Shown: positions 42,837 through 51,917, numbered from the stretch's first letter. The stretch: 64,000 nucleotides of DNA from an uncultured Pseudomonadota bacterium (GCA_913061235.1 CAJXTB010000009.1:62001-126000); one strand, 5' to 3'. Translations and numbers: made by a program. The notes: a model not told the origin generated them from the sequence alone.

Positions 42837-45011
42837 CTAGAGAATGGGACCGGCCTGCGCGACTGACAAGGTCAATGTGTGTGTACCTGGCGCCGCAGAG
42901 ACCCTCAGGAAATCAACGCTGTTCGGCCATCCAAAGGTTTGCCCCCCTCCGTCGATGCGCAGATCTTGCTCTCCCCAGCTGACCAAGCCGACCTGATCAA
43001 ACCGAACAACACCATCCCCACGGCGCGGCGGAGCGGAGCGCAGCAGCAAACGCATGGCACGAGCAGGGTCTTCGAGTTCGAGCTGGGCAGCGAGGAGGTC
43101 CAGCGACGCATAGGCCATCGACCAGTCGCGGTCGCCACGGTCAAAGCTCACGGCCACCAGGTCCTCGGTCTCATCCGACCCGCGAACACCCGAAAAACGA
43201 GCCACGACATTGGTTTCGCCACCGTTGATGGCGCTCGACCACACGACAAGGCCAACATCTGTCACTGGACGGTCGGTAGCGAAGCCCTCTACACGCACCC
43301 GCCGCCGAAGCGTCACGACCGCTTCATCCAAATTTGAATCATCACGAAACGAACAGAGAGACTGCGCGCCAGCCAACACATCGCAGTGGCACGGCTCACT
43401 GGCGGTCCCGTACGTCCATGCGGTGGTTTCACCTACATCCTCGTCAACATCAATGTCTTCAAAACCGCCGTAATACAGGAGATCTCGGCCTACATCGACC
43501 GTTGCCAGCTCAACATCCGTTCGAACATGAGCGAGCGATTCGCCATTGGCCAACACCGAGCGTAGGTCCACCACTGCCACTCGGTCCTCACCGACAACCA
43601 CATCAACGGAGACCTCACGCTCAGTCGTGGCGACGTCTGCGTCCCACCCCAACGCCGCTCCAAACGGACCGGCTGTGACGCTCACCCCATGCGGCGACGA
43701 TACGGCACCCACCTGCCGTATCAGACGACTTGCAGCCGAGCCGACCATCGGTCTGGGAAACCAATCCTCTATATACAAGGGTGCAATTTGCGCATGTTGA
43801 ACCTGGCCATCTACCAGATCCGTGGCCAGCAAATAGCTCTGCATGGTCTCATGACGCTCACTATCGAACACCACATTGCCCAATGACTCGGCGACCAACA
43901 CGCCATCCAACCGTCTGAACCCACGAACCACATGCGGATGATGACCAACTACCAACGCTGCACCGGCTCGCGCCATCAGCGCTGACCGCTCAGATGTCCT
44001 AGACAGCGGCGTTTCCGCGTACTCCACACCGTCATGAAGCTGCACAATCGTCGGGAGTCCCCCCTGACCGGCATCCAACACCGCTTGAACCGCTCGGTCT
44101 TCGTCATTCAAGTCCGCGGAGCCCCCTCGGTCATCTGACGCAACAAGAGGAATCGACGAGCTTGAACCATCAATACCGCTCATCGAGACGAACGCATAGC
44201 TCTCGCCAAACACATCTACGACCGTCGACGTATAGGCCTCATCGGCATCCAGACCCGTGCCGCTGTGAGCGATTCCAACGTCGTCAAAGGCGTCGCTAGA
44301 GGAGACAATGCCGGGGTCCAAATAGTCGTAACTATGGTTGTTCCCAAGGCTGACGTAGTCAACGCCGAGATCGACTAGCGACGGCAGTGAACCGGGCAGC
44401 GAGAAGAACGCAATACTGGTCTCATCATTGGACGTAGACGGGTCTGTGGTGACCACCGATTCGAAGTTCAGCGAACCAAAGTCCGCCGCCTGAAAATACG
44501 GGCGCAATCCCGCCAGAACTCGGGTGGAGCCCGGCCCAGGGTCCGACACCAATAAGAAGGCATCGGGATTGTCAGAGGGCATCTCATCTCGGTCTGCAAC
44601 ACCCTCAGGGTCGTAGTACCGGCGCCCCAACATGGTGTCGCCGCCGAACAACAGACGCCGATTGTTGTCCTGTCGTGCAAGCACAATCGCACCGAGTTCC
44701 ACATCCCCCATACTGGTGTCTACTGCCACAATCTCAGTATGGAATTCTTCGACAACAATCGTCAGCAGTGCGTTTCCACGCGAAAGAGTCGTAGTGAATG
44801 CGCCGTCGATGCCCGAGGACACGCCATCCACGGTTCCGACAACTGCGCCGCCGTCCCGATCTGTGAGCCGCCCCGACACCACGACCTCACCGGCCGCCCA
44901 ATCCGCACGACAACTACGTTCAGCCTCCTGCAGTACCCCGTCAGAGGGAACTTCTGGACACCCAACAGTCATCGCCAAAATAGTCAATGCAACGCCGTAT
45001 TGTTTCTCCAC
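42837..45011 (-). CDS. CapA-type (PgsA-like) metallophosphatase-fold lipoprotein
   Basis: A 724-residue lipoprotein. The GTG at 45011 begins VEKQYGVALTILAMTVGCPE, a signal peptide with lipobox TVGC. Residues about 125-430 match the bacterial capsule synthesis protein CapA / poly-gamma-glutamate PgsA family: LLFGGDTMLGRRYYD, FGSLNFESVVT, DYVSLGNNHSYDYLDPG, and VGHHPHVVRGFRRLDG. The last ~290 residues form an extra beta-rich domain, possibly a carbohydrate-binding jelly roll (AWTYGTASEPCHCDVLAGAQ, GVRGSDETEDLVAVSFDRGD). An envelope role in polymer handling is suggested by the family; no other capsule genes are nearby. Confidence 0.82.
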   Translation of the reverse strand: MEKQYGVALTILAMTVGCPEVPSDGVLQEAERSCRADWAAGEVVVSGRLTDRDGGAVVGTVDGVSSGIDGAFTTTLSRGNALLTIVVEEFHTEIVAVDTSMGDVELGAIVLARQDNNRRLLFGGDTMLGRRYYDPEGVADRDEMPSDNPDAFLLVSDPGPGSTRVLAGLRPYFQAADFGSLNFESVVTTDPSTSNDETSIAFFSLPGSLPSLVDLGVDYVSLGNNHSYDYLDPGIVSSSDAFDDVGIAHSGTGLDADEAYTSTVVDVFGESYAFVSMSGIDGSSSSIPLVASDDRGGSADLNDEDRAVQAVLDAGQGGLPTIVQLHDGVEYAETPLSRTSERSALMARAGAALVVGHHPHVVRGFRRLDGVLVAESLGNVVFDSERHETMQSYLLATDLVDGQVQHAQIAPLYIEDWFPRPMVGSAASRLIRQVGAVSSPHGVSVTAGPFGAALGWDADVATTEREVSVDVVVGEDRVAVVDLRSVLANGESLAHVRTDVELATVDVGRDLLYYGGFEDIDVDEDVGETTAWTYGTASEPCHCDVLAGAQSLCSFRDDSNLDEAVVTLRRRVRVEGFATDRPVTDVGLVVWSSAINGGETNVVARFSGVRGSDETEDLVAVSFDRGDRDWSMAYASLDLLAAQLELEDPARAMRLLLRSAPPRRGDGVVRFDQVGLVSWGEQDLRIDGGGQTFGWPNSVDFLRVSAAPGTHTLTLSVAQAGPIL

Positions 45012-45207
45012 TCTTACACTCCCCAACTTCAAGCCCCTCTCCGGCGGGCCATTATGCCCTCTCATCCTTAACAACCAGGGCAACGGCACAGCGCTTCGGC
45101 CCATCCGTGAAAACCTTTAGATCTGCTTGCTCTCCGTGTACCATAGCCATATCAGCCGCACTCATCGTTAGAGATTCCTGGAGCCAGGATTCGTGACCGG
45201 AGAATTT

Positions 45208-47382
45208 ATGACCAATTTGGTAACTTACAGATTTGGGGCAATCGCCACCCTCCTCGCGCTATCCGCTTGTGGGACCCCAGAGACGCAAGAGCTCACCGAG
45301 CTGGGTAGCGGTCCTTCGTTCCTCCGCGCAACCAGCGCCGAAGTTCACGGCATGGCATGCTCCTTCACTCCTGGAGAGTGGTCAGGCGTCGCTCGCGGCA
45401 TCCTCGACAACCGTTGGTCTGCGATTGGCCAGTTCACATCGAACGGCACCACCTACACCTCCTCCGCTCAAGTGCTCGAAGCTCTCGCATCCGGTAGTGA
45501 CCGTGACAGCGAGTTCTTGGCACTCGACCTCAACATCGTCACCAATGACGCCGGCATCTTCGGACGCTACGCGGACCTCGGTGATGCCCAGGTCACCAAC
45601 GGCAAGATGGTCGGCCTCACCGCACGCCAAGTCGCCACCGGACCCAAGTCAGGATCCAGCATTGACGCTGCTCGTGCCTTCAACGCCGGCTTCGCAGGCT
45701 GCGACGCACTCAACTTCACCACCAGCAATGATGATGACGGTGACGGCGTTCCAACCAGTTCTGACTGTGACGACAACGACGCCACAATCGGAGCCGACCT
45801 GTACGAGACCGACTTCGCTCGCGACGACGGCTACTTTGCCGACACCCCCCAGATGCCTAGCGACTGGGTCTATGAAGACGACCGCGTCTACACCACGGAA
45901 GGCGGCCAGTCCGTGTTCCTTGGCGAAGCTGAGCTGTGGTCCGACTACGTCGTCATGTCCACCGTCACTGCGTACGGCACCAAGGTCGGTTGCGGCTTCG
46001 ACTGCACCGAAGTCTGCGGCGAGTACGAGCCAGACGGTGCCTACACTATGTGGGAAGCCATTGGCTTTGGTCTCATCAGCGCAACCACCGATGACACCGG
46101 TGACTTGACCATCTGCAATGATGGCGACCACGACATCCTGCTCGACCCCTACGCCACATTCGACGGCGTCAACAGCCAGTCGTTGACCCTCGGCTCGGGC
46201 GACTCGGACATCATTGGACCGAACAGCTGCATTGAGACACACTACGGCTCGTTCACCACCGAAAATGGCGTGTACTCGCCCAACGAAGGTGAGCCCGCAT
46301 ACTGGTGCTACCAAGCCGGAACCAACATCCAGCCCAACCTTGAGTACAGCCTGCTCAACGCGCGCCTTCCACAGGCACTGCAGGACCTCATCGCGGACAT
46401 GGGTCACATTGACCTGAACGCCAACGGCGTGACGGACGCGACCGACTGGTCCGGAAACCTCGGTGTTCAGGGCCAGTACAACATCTGGGACTACCAAAAC
46501 ACCCACGCAGCACTCCTCGTCGGCAAGCTGGCTTCGGCCACCACTGACGGAACCCTCCGCGTGACCTTGGATGTCCAGAACCGCGGCGCACTTGCAGCCA
46601 CAAACGTTGTCGTGACTGACACCGTGCCCCGTGCATGGCAGCTCATCGACTGTGACGTCGCACCAACCAGTGAGACCACAACCGCTGACGGCAAGTCCTA
46701 CAGCTGGGAATTCTCACTCGACGGCTGCACGGACGACTGCGCCATTGTCGACAGCCAGCAAATCACCTGTGACCTCATCAACTCCTTCGGTGTTGACGTT
46801 GACCACAGCTCCTTGCCGGAAGCCAGCGCTGCGTACAATGACGGCGAAGGCGAAGAGGTCTCGTACTCCTTCCCAGCACTCATCAGCAACTACGACTACG
46901 ACATGGACGGCGAAGTTCGCTGCGGCGAGACAGACCGCTGGCGTGCAGGCGTTCTCGCCCGCGCCGCCGCTGATAGCGACCAGGACGAAGGCTACCATGG
47001 CTACCGTTGCGCCATCGCCCGCAACCAGGACGAAGGCTGCTACAACCCAGGTCACTTCCTGCAGATCGGTGAATTCGAAGACGTCGAAGAAGACGGAATC
47101 AGCTCCGAGTGCGAAGAAAACTGTCCCGGCAACAACTCCTTCGACCAGCACGGCCGCACCGACCACGATGCATTCGACATCTCCGCCGGTGACGAAGTCG
47201 ACCTTCGCTTTTGGGCCGTGGGCAGCGAGCTGTTCTGCGCTGCGGAAGCCAATGGTGAGCGCGTGACAGTCTCGGGTACGGACGGTTCCTTCGGAGACGG
47301 CCGCACCGGAATGTCGACACTGAACATGTTCGGCGCCTACGACAACCTCAAGGTGTGTGAGGCCTTCGCCATTCCCGAGTAA
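45208..47382 (+). CDS. Large calcium-binding-like surface lipoprotein
   Basis: A 724-residue acidic lipoprotein (MTNLVTYRFGAIATLLALSA then CGT; lipobox LSAC). Residues about 170-200 carry NDDDGDGVPTSSDCDDNDAT, the D-x-D-G-D-G...D-C-D-D-x-D type metal-binding repeat frequent in myxobacterial surface proteins. Residues about 440-520 resemble a DUF11-like beta domain (LRVTLDVQNRGALAATNVVV). There are many cysteines and no catalytic motif. GGAG precedes the ATG and a strong hairpin follows the stop, so it is probably a single-gene transcript and may be abundant. Structural role is inference. Confidence 0.78.
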   Translation: MTNLVTYRFGAIATLLALSACGTPETQELTELGSGPSFLRATSAEVHGMACSFTPGEWSGVARGILDNRWSAIGQFTSNGTTYTSSAQVLEALASGSDRDSEFLALDLNIVTNDAGIFGRYADLGDAQVTNGKMVGLTARQVATGPKSGSSIDAARAFNAGFAGCDALNFTTSNDDDGDGVPTSSDCDDNDATIGADLYETDFARDDGYFADTPQMPSDWVYEDDRVYTTEGGQSVFLGEAELWSDYVVMSTVTAYGTKVGCGFDCTEVCGEYEPDGAYTMWEAIGFGLISATTDDTGDLTICNDGDHDILLDPYATFDGVNSQSLTLGSGDSDIIGPNSCIETHYGSFTTENGVYSPNEGEPAYWCYQAGTNIQPNLEYSLLNARLPQALQDLIADMGHIDLNANGVTDATDWSGNLGVQGQYNIWDYQNTHAALLVGKLASATTDGTLRVTLDVQNRGALAATNVVVTDTVPRAWQLIDCDVAPTSETTTADGKSYSWEFSLDGCTDDCAIVDSQQITCDLINSFGVDVDHSSLPEASAAYNDGEGEEVSYSFPALISNYDYDMDGEVRCGETDRWRAGVLARAAADSDQDEGYHGYRCAIARNQDEGCYNPGHFLQIGEFEDVEEDGISSECEENCPGNNSFDQHGRTDHDAFDISAGDEVDLRFWAVGSELFCAAEANGERVTVSGTDGSFGDGRTGMSTLNMFGAYDNLKVCEAFAIPE

Positions 47383-47415
47383 GGGAGGCGGCGGTCACCA
47401 CCGCTCGGTAGTAAA

Positions 47416-47449
47416 CAAGGCCCTGAATGCACTCGCATTCAGGGCCTTG
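47416..47449 (+). terminator. Hairpin after the surface lipoprotein gene
   Basis: CAAGGCCCTGAATGC (47416-47430), loop ACTC, GCATTCAGGGCCTTG (47435-47449): a perfect 15-bp stem 34 bp after the stop. No T-run follows, so it may act as a terminator with help, an mRNA 3' stabiliser, or an attenuator before the next gene. Confidence 0.7.
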
Positions 47450-47479
47450 CTCGTTGTGGAGTCGACCATTCTCACCATC

Positions 47480-48160
47480 ATGACACTGTGGATGACCTTG
47501 GTTAGCCATGCAGCAGAACCCCGTGAACCAGCGGTCACTCTGCTCATTACTCCTGGCCTTCAACCCAGTGCATTCAGTACCCTTCGTCGTAAGCTCGACC
47601 AGGGCCGACACCCTGTTCAGCTTGTGACCGTGCCCTGTCCTAGCGGAGGACGCGAAGCCACGATTCAGCATCTCGAGCAACTGAACGTGAACGAGACGGT
47701 GGTCGTGGTGCACGGCATCGGCGTTCCGTGGGCGGTAGACGCCGGTCTTCACCCCACCGGCTGGGTCTGGCTTGGCCCCGTGTTGGACGTCTGGCCAACA
47801 GATGACCAACTGACGGAGGACATGGCCTCACGGCGGGCCGCACACATCTCCCAGACCTACAGTGCCTGTTCCTCGGTGGCGTTGAGTGCATCGCTCCGGT
47901 CGGCTGCAGAGCGGAGCGAGCCACCCGATCTGCGTCAGCAACTCTCTGCCCCCGTCGTCGCATTGTTGAGTGCCGGCGACGACATCGGGACCGTCGAAGG
48001 GTCACTACCGGTGCTTCTGACAACGCCCCTCGTCACTGTCCGCCGGGTAGGCGTCGGCGGCTGGGGTCACCAAGACCTAGACCATACCGAGCTCATCACA
48101 ACTCGCCGCGGCCAACGACAGGTTCGACGCGCCCTCAGACTACTCCGGCGGCAGCAATGA
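47480..48160 (+). CDS. Secreted alpha/beta-hydrolase-like protein lacking the nucleophile
   Basis: A 226-residue protein beginning MTLWMTLVSHAAEPREPAVT, likely exported; a GTG at 47456 would give a longer signal. VTLLITPGLQPSAFSTLRRK, TVVVVHGIGVPWAV, VVALLSAGDDIGTVEG and GGWGHQDLDH follow the strand order of alpha/beta hydrolases. The usual G-x-S-x-G elbow is replaced by HGIGVP, so no serine nucleophile is present, while Asp- and His-like positions persist. Its stop overlaps the start of the next hydrolase gene (ATGA), so the two are co-translated. Confidence 0.6.
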   Translation: MTLWMTLVSHAAEPREPAVTLLITPGLQPSAFSTLRRKLDQGRHPVQLVTVPCPSGGREATIQHLEQLNVNETVVVVHGIGVPWAVDAGLHPTGWVWLGPVLDVWPTDDQLTEDMASRRAAHISQTYSACSSVALSASLRSAAERSEPPDLRQQLSAPVVALLSAGDDIGTVEGSLPVLLTTPLVTVRRVGVGGWGHQDLDHTELITTRRGQRQVRRALRLLRRQQ

Positions 48161-49206
48161 GAACCCTCCCACTGTTGCTGCTCATGGCCTGCAGCGTCCG
48201 ACGGACCCATGTGGCACCGCATGCAAGTGAGCGGCCTGTTCACCGCGTTCGAACTGCAGATGGCGCCGAGGTCGCGCTCCAACACTACGCAAATCCCGGA
48301 GCACCCGTAGTCGTTCTCTGCCACGGCATTAGCAGCAACCACCACTTCTGGGACCTCGACCCCGAGCACAGCCTCGCCGTCTACCTACACGACAATGGCT
48401 TCGACGTGTGGAACATGGACCTACGCGGACACGGGCTCGCCACCCGGCAATCCACAGGCAAGCGACAGCCCCGAGGTTGGACTGTCGACGACTACGGTCT
48501 GTACGACCTACCAGCAGCATTCTCGTACGTCACCGAACAGACGGGAACGTCTCAGCTCAACTACGTCGGGCACTCACTCGGCGGAATGGTTCTCGCGATT
48601 CATCTGTCACAGACGCCTGACAGTCCCATCGAGCGCGCAGTAGTGGTGGGCTCTCCATTGAGTTTCCACGCGCCCAGCTCACTCACCAAGATGCTTGTAG
48701 GCAATGCCCGCAGGCTGAGTCTGATTCGACGCTGGCCCACTCCCGTACTCGCCACAAGCCTTTCCTGGTTTGGTACCCACGCCCCTCTGGCGGCGGACGT
48801 CATGCTGTTTCAGCCGGACAACATGGACAGGCCGGTGCAGAGACGCATGCTCAACACCATTGTCTCCCCGATGGTTGGCGGTGAGTTGCGTCAGTTCCAT
48901 CAGTCCACAGACGGGTGGTTTCACTCGGCGGACGGAACCATTCGATACGACACGGCACTGTCCAATGTCGATATTCCAATGCTATTTATCGCCGGTCGCG
49001 GGGACCACGTCGCCCCACCAGACAGCGTCCGCACCTACTACGATGCCATCCGTTCACAGGACAAGACCTTCATCGTGGCCTCTCGTGTCAACGGATTTAG
49101 CGCGGACTACGGACACCTCGATCTGGGACTTGGTGACCACGCAGCCACTGAGATCTACCCGAGAATTGGTGCCTTTCTTGAGCAGATCACACAGGAACAA
49201 CCATGA
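48157..49206 (+). CDS. Alpha/beta-hydrolase lipoprotein
   Basis: A 349-residue lipoprotein (MRTLPLLLLMACSVRRTHVA; lipobox LMAC). The hydrolase fold is complete: oxyanion loop VVLCHGISSNHHFWD, nucleophile elbow NYVGHSLGGMVLAIHL, acid in MLFIAGRGDHVAP and His in YGHLDLGLGDHA. The long N-terminal motif VWNMDLRGHGLATR resembles PHA-synthase/lysophospholipase-like members. It is translationally coupled to the genes on both sides (ATGA overlaps), forming a three-gene unit with a pseudo-hydrolase and a metallo-hydrolase-like protein. Confidence 0.88.
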   Translation: MRTLPLLLLMACSVRRTHVAPHASERPVHRVRTADGAEVALQHYANPGAPVVVLCHGISSNHHFWDLDPEHSLAVYLHDNGFDVWNMDLRGHGLATRQSTGKRQPRGWTVDDYGLYDLPAAFSYVTEQTGTSQLNYVGHSLGGMVLAIHLSQTPDSPIERAVVVGSPLSFHAPSSLTKMLVGNARRLSLIRRWPTPVLATSLSWFGTHAPLAADVMLFQPDNMDRPVQRRMLNTIVSPMVGGELRQFHQSTDGWFHSADGTIRYDTALSNVDIPMLFIAGRGDHVAPPDSVRTYYDAIRSQDKTFIVASRVNGFSADYGHLDLGLGDHAATEIYPRIGAFLEQITQEQP

Positions 49207-49895
49207 TGAACTGGGAGAAGGGCGAGACCAAAGTACGGTGGATTCACGGAGGCTTGTGGGTTCAGTGCCAGCACGTTGGCCTGGTCATCGACACCCCGCT
49301 TGGCTGCCGCGACGCACTGCAAGACGAGCTTCCCATCGTTCAGACAATCGCACTGACCAGCGGACGAATGAGCAGTCTGCGCGGTCTACTCGCCCTACTG
49401 GAGGGCGTGTCTTCTGCACGGCGACATCCGTTAGGCCTCACCGTCTTAGGCCCCATGGCAGAGGAACGCGCACCTGCACTCGTGGATGCCTGGTCCCGTG
49501 GATGGCGCAACAGATGTCCGGTTCACATCGACGGTATCGCGCCTGGCGACAACGTAGACTGCGGCCCAATGACCATCACTCTCACACCGGTACGCCACGC
49601 CGAGCCCAACGGGCAGTTCCCGCTGGGAATCGACGAAGCACACGGGTGCGCGGCAGTCATCACCACGCCAGATGCCCGAATCGTATGGGTCCCGGGCGCA
49701 GCACCCGGCCCAACCGTTCGACGGTCCTGCCGAGGCGCTGACCTGGCTGTGGTCGAAGTAGGTGTCACCCCGTGGCCCGACGACACAACACAGTGGCGAC
49801 TGACTCTCCAGGATGCACTCGCCGCCAGCGACAACGTAGGCGAGCTGTGGGTTGTGGGCGACGACGGTCAGCCCCTCTCAGCAGCAGACGCGTAG
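49203..49895 (+). CDS. RNase Z/metallo-beta-lactamase-like protein without metal-binding motif
   Basis: A 230-residue soluble protein. WIHGGLWVQCQHVGLVIDTP, TIALTSGRMSSLRGLLALLE, LTVLGPMAEERAPALVDAW and ITLTPVRHAEPNGQFPLG follow the layout of the MBL-fold RNase Z/arylsulfatase family. The position of the T-H-x-H-x-D-H metal site reads TSGRMSS, so the zinc ligands are gone; a lone His remains at PVRHAEPNG. It is probably a non-catalytic MBL-fold protein. The start overlaps the lipoprotein hydrolase stop by 4 bp. Confidence 0.6.
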   Translation: MMNWEKGETKVRWIHGGLWVQCQHVGLVIDTPLGCRDALQDELPIVQTIALTSGRMSSLRGLLALLEGVSSARRHPLGLTVLGPMAEERAPALVDAWSRGWRNRCPVHIDGIAPGDNVDCGPMTITLTPVRHAEPNGQFPLGIDEAHGCAAVITTPDARIVWVPGAAPGPTVRRSCRGADLAVVEVGVTPWPDDTTQWRLTLQDALAASDNVGELWVVGDDGQPLSAADA

Positions 49896-49896
49896 C

Positions 49897-50577
49897 TTAG
49901 CCAGTCAGGACCGCGCCCTCCTGCCACGACTCCAGCAGTCCTTCGGCAGCAAGCGACGACGTCTCCCCATCCCCCACCACCAGGTGGTCCATCAGCCGAA
50001 TGCCAAGCACGCGTCCTGCAGCCGCCACTCGACGGGTCACATCACGGTCGGCCGCGCTGGGTGTTGCATCCCCACTTGGATGATTGTGGGCGAGGACCAC
50101 CCCAACCGCCCCCAGTCGCACCGCCACCGCGAAGATGTGCCTTGGGTCGACCACCGTGTAGCCGCCACTACCACGACTAAGGCACCGCCACCCAAGGACT
50201 CGCAGACGCCGGTCGACGAACACCGCATGCAGCTCCTCATGGTCCAGCCCACGAAGACGAGGCTCGAGCTCGCGCTTCGCATCCTCCACGCACTGAATCA
50301 CCGTTGTCGGCTTCACCGCGGGTGCACTCGCTCGGCGTCCCAGAACCAGGCTTGCATGCAATCGAGCCGCTTGAGCCGGCCCAACACCATCCACTGCCAT
50401 CAGCTCTGGCGGTTCGCACTCTCCCATGGCCGCAACTCCGCCAAAGTGCGCCACAACATCCATCGCCAGCTGTCCGACCGGGCGGCCGCGACCGCCTGTC
50501 CCCAGAATGAGCTGCACCAGGTCCACATCATCTAGGTGATGAGGCCCCTCCATCAAGTATCGTTCACGTGGTCCCAT
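49897..50577 (-). CDS. radC: RadC-family JAB/MPN protein
   Basis: A 226-residue protein: N-terminal helix-hairpin-helix (MAVDGVGPAQAARLHASLVL) followed by the RadC JAB1/MPN domain with HAVFVDRRLRVLGWRCLSRG, VVLAHNHPSGDATPSAADRD (JAMM H-x-H-x7-S-x2-D metal site) and LMDHLVVGDGE. The ATG at 50577 (MGPRERYLMEGPHHL) has GGAGG upstream. Despite the name the biochemical role of chromosomal RadC is unsettled. It ends 1 bp from the end of the convergent MBL-like gene. Confidence 0.93.
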   Translation of the reverse strand: MGPRERYLMEGPHHLDDVDLVQLILGTGGRGRPVGQLAMDVVAHFGGVAAMGECEPPELMAVDGVGPAQAARLHASLVLGRRASAPAVKPTTVIQCVEDAKRELEPRLRGLDHEELHAVFVDRRLRVLGWRCLSRGSGGYTVVDPRHIFAVAVRLGAVGVVLAHNHPSGDATPSAADRDVTRRVAAAGRVLGIRLMDHLVVGDGETSSLAAEGLLESWQEGAVLTG

Positions 50578-50709
50578 GGTCCCTCCGCCATTCCTGTGCA
50601 ACGGCCGTGCCTACAGGTGATCCACGCGCAAACCCGGACAGAACGGACACGCAGCCCCCTTCATGGGTGACAGGTGACTGACAGTTGTCAACGAATCGAT
50701 CAAAGGGAC

Positions 50710-50737
50710 TTGCGGTATCGGCAACATCTGCTACGAT
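50710..50737 (+). promoter_or_regulatory. Sigma70-like promoter
   Basis: TTGCGG (50710-50715), 16 bases, TACGAT (50732-50737), with a purine-rich start region at 50741-50746. No plus-strand protein gene with a ribosome site follows, which suggests an untranslated transcript. Confidence 0.45.
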
Positions 50738-50743
50738 CCTAGG

Positions 50744-50890
50744 GTGAACCCGGCCTACGAAAGAGTCGGGTTTGAGGCTTACGCTGTTGCCCCAGTCTCC
50801 CCCTTTCTGGGAGCTCTAGCGTCGAGTCACGGACGCGTGTCCGGCGATAGCTATCTCCCTCCCCGGGTTACCTGTCGCCGGGCCGCCTCC
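50744..50890 (+). ncRNA. Candidate structured non-coding RNA
   Basis: Downstream of the promoter-like element three hairpins can be drawn. (1) AACCCGGC 747-754 with GTCGGGTT 765-772 (positions 50747-50772). (2) ACGCT 50781-50785 with AGCGT 50818-50822, enclosing CCCAG/CTGGG 50791-50811. (3) CCGGCGATAG 50841-50850 with CTGTCGCCGG 50872-50881, ten pairs with one G-U. An open frame from GTG 50744 overlaps it but has no ribosome site. A 6S-like regulatory RNA is one possibility; I could not match it to a known family. The 3' end is not defined. Confidence 0.4.
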
Positions 50891-50920
50891 GTCTCTCGTT
50901 CGTTTGAGGCGCTTGCGCGG

Positions 50921-51913
50921 CTACGGAGCCGACTGAACCAAGTCGACCTGAATCGTGACACTGCTCGATGCGAAGATGCGGTCATCCGGGTGCTCCACAA
51001 CGGAGCCTAGTGCTCGCAACGATGCACCGAACTCAGCCAGGTTCTCCGCCGGAACTTGAACCCGGTAGCTGCCGTTGTCACCCGCACCAAGGGAAGCCGT
51101 CACCTGGCGTCCACTGGGGTCGGAAACTCGCCCTCCGTAACGACCGGCCAACCGAAGCAGCTGGGCAGCAGCATCGGGATCTGACGTCGATACCTGGTAG
51201 CGGTACGACGCACCGAAGAGGGCAGGCGCATCACCGGCAGCAGTACCCGACGGTTGTGCGACAGGCTCAGGACTTGGAGCCGCGGCAAAACCCTCCGAAG
51301 GTACCGTGACCGCCGTTGGAATATCGGGCGCATCCGTCGACGGGATTGTGTCGGCCGCAGTCGCCAAGCCCTCCACACTACCGCCTCTCACAACCGTTGT
51401 GACACTGTCTGCTTCGCCTTTGTCCACCTGAGTCGGAGCAGGCGTGGCTTCGGGCTCAGGCAGCGAGAGCTGACGTTGCTGGGCGCGTGCTGCATCGCGC
51501 TCGGGGTTCACGATGACCTGCTCACCAGCGGGTGTTGGCGCGTCAAAGTTGTTGGGCAGGACGCCATCGCCGGCCTGTTCACGGTTCCCTACGACCACAA
51601 CCACGAGCAGTGCTGCAAGTGCCACGGCAAATCCCTCGATCGGGACTCCAAAGGGACGCCGCAGCCAGGTCCTCCAGGTGGAGATGGGTGCAGGTTCGTC
51701 AGCGACTGCTGCCAAGACTCTGGCCTTGAAGCCAAAGGGTGCTTCCACCCGGCCATGCTTAGACAGCATTGACCGGACCATACGGAGCTGTTCGAGCTCG
51801 GCTTGTAGGCTCGGGTCACTCGACAGAGCACGCTCTACACGTGCACTCGCCTCTGGCGGCAGTTCACCGTCTAGGTAGGCGCTGAGGTCCTCGTTGGCGG
51901 GGCTTTCCAGCAT
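50921..51913 (-). CDS. Membrane anti-sigma factor with DUF4349-like C-terminus
   Basis: A 330-residue protein. The N-terminal ~50 residues (LSAYLDGELPPEASARVERA) are the anti-sigma zinc-finger-like (ZAS/RsrA-type) domain, here without a full His/Cys zinc set. A TM helix at about residues 95-115 (GFAVALAALLVVVVVG) places the rest in the periplasm: a Pro/Thr/Glu-rich spacer, then a domain YRYQVSTSDPDAAAQLLRLA...YRVQVPAENLAEFGASLRAL resembling DUF4349. It starts 4 bp after the sigma gene stop. It likely sequesters that sigma factor until an envelope signal arrives. Confidence 0.82.
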   Translation of the reverse strand: MLESPANEDLSAYLDGELPPEASARVERALSSDPSLQAELEQLRMVRSMLSKHGRVEAPFGFKARVLAAVADEPAPISTWRTWLRRPFGVPIEGFAVALAALLVVVVVGNREQAGDGVLPNNFDAPTPAGEQVIVNPERDAARAQQRQLSLPEPEATPAPTQVDKGEADSVTTVVRGGSVEGLATAADTIPSTDAPDIPTAVTVPSEGFAAAPSPEPVAQPSGTAAGDAPALFGASYRYQVSTSDPDAAAQLLRLAGRYGGRVSDPSGRQVTASLGAGDNGSYRVQVPAENLAEFGASLRALGSVVEHPDDRIFASSSVTIQVDLVQSAP

Positions 51914-51917
51914 TCGT

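Larger units (their letters stand above)
50578..50920. other. Intergenic region between radC and anti-sigma gene
   Basis: This 343-bp stretch holds the radC upstream region (about 50578-50700) and the candidate promoter and structured RNA described separately. No convincing protein gene. Confidence 0.5.

Noticed and set aside
50744-51010. 88-codon open frame beginning GTG after the promoter-like element
   Set aside because: No ribosome site, overlaps the end of the anti-sigma gene, and the DNA is better explained by RNA hairpins.
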